25,882 nt of DNA from an uncultured Steroidobacter sp. (GTDB lineage Bacteria; Pseudomonadota; Gammaproteobacteria; Steroidobacterales; Steroidobacteraceae), in the NCBI GenBank assembly GCA_946478975.1, contig CAMLEO010000075.1, forward strand, positions 1 to 25,882, written 5' to 3'. The first letter of the stretch is position 1; the number at the start of each line of letters is the position of its first letter. The notes beneath the pieces are model-generated. The model did not search any database. It was given only the letters and a program-made list of their open reading frames with translations, and had not been told where the DNA came from. The position numbers and the translations under genes are program-made. Below are positions 23,833 to 25,882 of this stretch, piece after piece.

Positions 23833-24699
23833 TCAACGCGGCAATGTCGCCCTGACGTTATCGATCAAGCGTGCGCGGCCCATGCGCGCCGCCGTCAAAA
23901 TCACCAGGTCTTTCGAGACCCCATCCGGCGCCTGCAACGTATGCGCGTCGCGAATGGAAAAATAATCGGGCTTGAAACCCGCTTGCACCAACGCGTCCGC
24001 GCCCGCCTTTTCCAGGCCAGCGAAATCCGTCGAACCCGACTCGACTGCGACTCGCGCACGCTCCAGCGCCTCGAAAATCTTCGGCGCCACCGCGCGCTGC
24101 TCGGGCAGCAAATAACGATTGCGCGAGCTCATCGCGAGCCCATCGGCTTCACGCGTCGTCGGCACGCCGACGATCTCGATCGGCATGCACAGGTCGGTCG
24201 CCGCGCGACGAATGATCATCAGCTGCTGAAAGTCCTTCTCGCCGAACAGCGCCACATCCGGCTGCACCAGGTTCAACAATTTGGTGACCACCGTCGCGAC
24301 ACCCATGAAATGCCCTGGCCGAAACGCTCCGCAGAGAATGTCTTCCAGGCCCGGCACATGCACCCGCGCTGTTGTTTCCTGGCCTCGCGGATAGATGTCC
24401 TGCACTTCGGGTGCAAACAACAGCTCCACCTGCAACGAGCGCAGCAGGTTCTTGTCCTCTTCCGGCGTGCGCGGATAGGCAGCGAAATCTTCGTTCGGAC
24501 CGAACTGCAACGGATTGACGAAAATGCTGACGATGACGTGCTCGGCGAGCTCCGAGGCGCGGCTCACCAGGCTGCCGTGGCCCGCATGCAAGTTGCCCAT
24601 GGTCGGCACGAATGCGATGCGCTCGCCCCGGCGCCGCCACTGCGACACCCGCTCGCGCAGCTCGTGCGGACGAACGACGACGTCTAGAGTTTTATTCAT
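23833..24699 (-). CDS. panC: Pantothenate synthetase
   Basis: Role: ATP-dependent ligation of pantoate and beta-alanine to pantothenate, in the CoA pathway. The 288-residue product has the nucleotidyltransferase opening VPTMGNLHAGH (H38 and H41 as the HIGH-type motif), SIFVNPLQFGPNEDF, a GHFMGVATVVTKL segment, LFGEKDFQQ, and the MSSRNRYL loop (KMSKS equivalent). It starts 3 nt after the panB stop, so the pair is one operon. panD, which makes beta-alanine, is not in the window. Confidence 0.96.
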   Translation of the reverse strand: MNKTLDVVVRPHELRERVSQWRRRGERIAFVPTMGNLHAGHGSLVSRASELAEHVIVSIFVNPLQFGPNEDFAAYPRTPEEDKNLLRSLQVELLFAPEVQDIYPRGQETTARVHVPGLEDILCGAFRPGHFMGVATVVTKLLNLVQPDVALFGEKDFQQLMIIRRAATDLCMPIEIVGVPTTREADGLAMSSRNRYLLPEQRAVAPKIFEALERARVAVESGSTDFAGLEKAGADALVQAGFKPDYFSIRDAHTLQAPDGVSKDLVILTAARMGRARLIDNVRATLPR

Positions 24700-24702
24700 G
24701 CG

Positions 24703-25530
24703 CTAGAAACAATGCTCGGGGCCCGGATATTCCTTGGACTTCACGGCATGCGTGTACGCTTTGATCGCTTCCAGCGCGCTGTCGCGGCCGGCGAGGAAAT
24801 TTTTCGAGAAGCGCGGCTTGCGGCCGGAGGTGATGTCGAGCACGTCGTAGAGCACCAGGATCTGGCCGTCGGTATCCGGCCCGGCGCCGATGCCGATGAC
24901 CGGCACGTGCAGTTCCTTGGTGATGTGAGTTCCGAGCGCCGCCGGAATGCATTCGAGCAGCACCACGTCGGCACCGACGCCTTCGAGCGCCTTCGCATCT
25001 CGTAACATCCGCTCAGCGGCTTCTTCTTCGCGGCCTTGCACGCGAAAGCCGCCGACTTTGTGCACCGACTGCGGCTTCAATCCCAGGTGTGCGCACACGG
25101 CGATATCGTGGCTGGCGAGAAATTCGACGATCTCGACCTGGCCGGCGCCGCCTTCCAGCTTCACCATCTTGGCGCCGCCTTCCTGCATCAGGCGCACCGC
25201 GTTCTCCAGCGCCTGCTCTTTCGAGGCGTAAGTCATGAACGGCATGTCCGCCATCAGGAACGGGCGATACAAGCCTTTGGCGACTGCGCGGCAGTGATAG
25301 ATGATGTCGTTCAACGTCACCGGGACGGTGGTGTCGTGGCCCTGAATGACCATGCCGAGCGAGTCCCCCACCAGCACCAGGTCGATGCCGGCATCGTCGA
25401 CCAGGGTCGCGAAGCTGGCGTCATAAGCCGTGATGCAGGCGATTTTCTCGCCATCGGCCTTCATCTTGACCAAAGTCGAGATGTTGACCGGAGGGCGCGG
25501 CGCGTAACGCTCTTGAAGGTGCTTGTACAT
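24703..25530 (-). CDS. panB: 3-methyl-2-oxobutanoate hydroxymethyltransferase (ketopantoate hydroxymethyltransferase)
   Basis: Role: adds a hydroxymethyl group from methylene-THF to ketoisovalerate to give ketopantoate, the first pantothenate-specific step. The 275-residue product has CITAYDASFA, LVGDSLGMVIQGHDTTVPVT (D56, S57 in the metal/substrate site), DMPFMTY, KLEGG, AHLGLKPQSV, ECIPA with the catalytic Glu, and GIGAGPDTDGQILV. ATG 25530 is used; it lacks a clear ribosome site, and Met23 would remove family sequence. The order deoxynucleoside kinase-panB-panC is typical of non-enteric gammaproteobacteria, where folK often precedes. Confidence 0.96.
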   Translation of the reverse strand: MYKHLQERYAPRPPVNISTLVKMKADGEKIACITAYDASFATLVDDAGIDLVLVGDSLGMVIQGHDTTVPVTLNDIIYHCRAVAKGLYRPFLMADMPFMTYASKEQALENAVRLMQEGGAKMVKLEGGAGQVEIVEFLASHDIAVCAHLGLKPQSVHKVGGFRVQGREEEAAERMLRDAKALEGVGADVVLLECIPAALGTHITKELHVPVIGIGAGPDTDGQILVLYDVLDITSGRKPRFSKNFLAGRDSALEAIKAYTHAVKSKEYPGPEHCF

Positions 25531-25594
25531 GGCAGTGAGCTACGGCGGGGCGGGAAGAATGCCCAGCGCCTCGCCGACAGTCAAACGTGGGGGG

Positions 25595-25882
25595 TCAGAC
25601 AGCGCTCTTCAACGGGTTGTAGTAGTGGCGGCCGCGCCGGACGCGGATCACCTGGTCCAGCAGCTCCGCATAATCCTTCTCGTTGTTGACGAAATCCGCC
25701 TGCGCGGCATTCACGATCAACAGCGGCGACGCATCGTACGCATGGAAAAAGCGCGCATACGTTTCCTGCAGCCGTTCCAGGTAGCCGCGCTCGATGCTCT
25801 GCTCGTATCTGATCCCGCGACGCTCGATGCGCTCGCGCAGGATATCGACCGGCGCCTGCAGATAGATCACCAGGTCCGGCAC
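25595..25882 (-). CDS. Deoxynucleoside kinase (deoxyadenosine/deoxycytidine kinase type), C-terminal part only
   Basis: The 95 visible C-terminal residues contain PDLVIYLQAPVDILRERIERRG, matching the lid and ERS-type region of the dNK family (Leu-x-x-x-hydrophobic-E-R-I-x-x-R-G-R/I). A YEQSIERGYLERLQETYARFF helix follows, and then a conserved-looking tail with FVNNEKDYAELLDQV. Family role: salvage phosphorylation of deoxynucleosides. The P-loop and start lie beyond the window edge. The gene ends 64 nt upstream of panB, an order seen next to folK-panB-panC in other gammaproteobacteria. Substrate preference cannot be told from this part. Confidence 0.85.
   Translation of the reverse strand: MPDLVIYLQAPVDILRERIERRGIRYEQSIERGYLERLQETYARFFHAYDASPLLIVNAAQADFVNNEKDYAELLDQVIRVRRGRHYYNPLKSAV

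Overview
The window is high-GC chromosomal DNA from a gammaproteobacterium. The gene order is the clearest evidence. queG, divergent from nnr-tsaE-amiB-mutL-miaA-hfq-hflX-hflK-hflC-DUF2065(yjeT)-purA, followed on the same strand by rnr-rlmB, is the arrangement known from E. coli and Pseudomonas. The flanking panC-panB-deoxynucleoside kinase group is also typical of non-enteric gammaproteobacteria. MutL keeps the endonuclease motif that E. coli MutL lacks, which points away from Enterobacterales. A Steroidobacter-, Nevskia- or Xanthomonas-like host is a guess from composition and synteny, not a demonstrated assignment.

Layout: 1-2656 (minus) holds the start of rlmB and complete rnr with overlapping stop and start codons. 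2656-2812 (plus) holds a strong sigma70-like promoter and tRNA-Leu(CAG). 2813-11008 is an accessory block between tRNA-Leu and purA. It contains a two-gene alpha-glucan operon on the plus strand (treZ-like trehalohydrolase and a glycogen debranching glucosidase), then on the minus strand an ABC exporter half-transporter, a 16-cysteine four-helix-bundle copper-binding-type protein, and a large Gly/Tyr-rich protein ending in a BON domain. 11009-22654 (minus) is the conserved block from purA back to nnr, tightly packed with 1-28 nt overlaps or short gaps. queG (plus) diverges from nnr, and panC, panB and a partial deoxynucleoside kinase (minus) close the window.

How the genes work together: the conserved block joins nucleotide synthesis (purA), RNA modification (miaA, tsaE, queG, rlmB), RNA decay and regulation (hfq, rnr), ribosome rescue (hflX), membrane protease control (hflK/hflC), mismatch repair (mutL), cell separation (amiB-type amidase) and NAD(P)HX repair (nnr). 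panB and panC supply two steps of pantothenate/CoA synthesis. The accessory block looks like storage-carbohydrate and stress functions placed at a spot that is compact in relatives.

No CRISPR array, insertion sequence, integrase, rRNA or phage gene was seen. I found no clearly new defence or mobile system. The least explained parts are the accessory block, mainly the low-complexity BON protein, the Cys-rich protein and the orphan ABC transporter, together with the paired hairpins downstream of purA.
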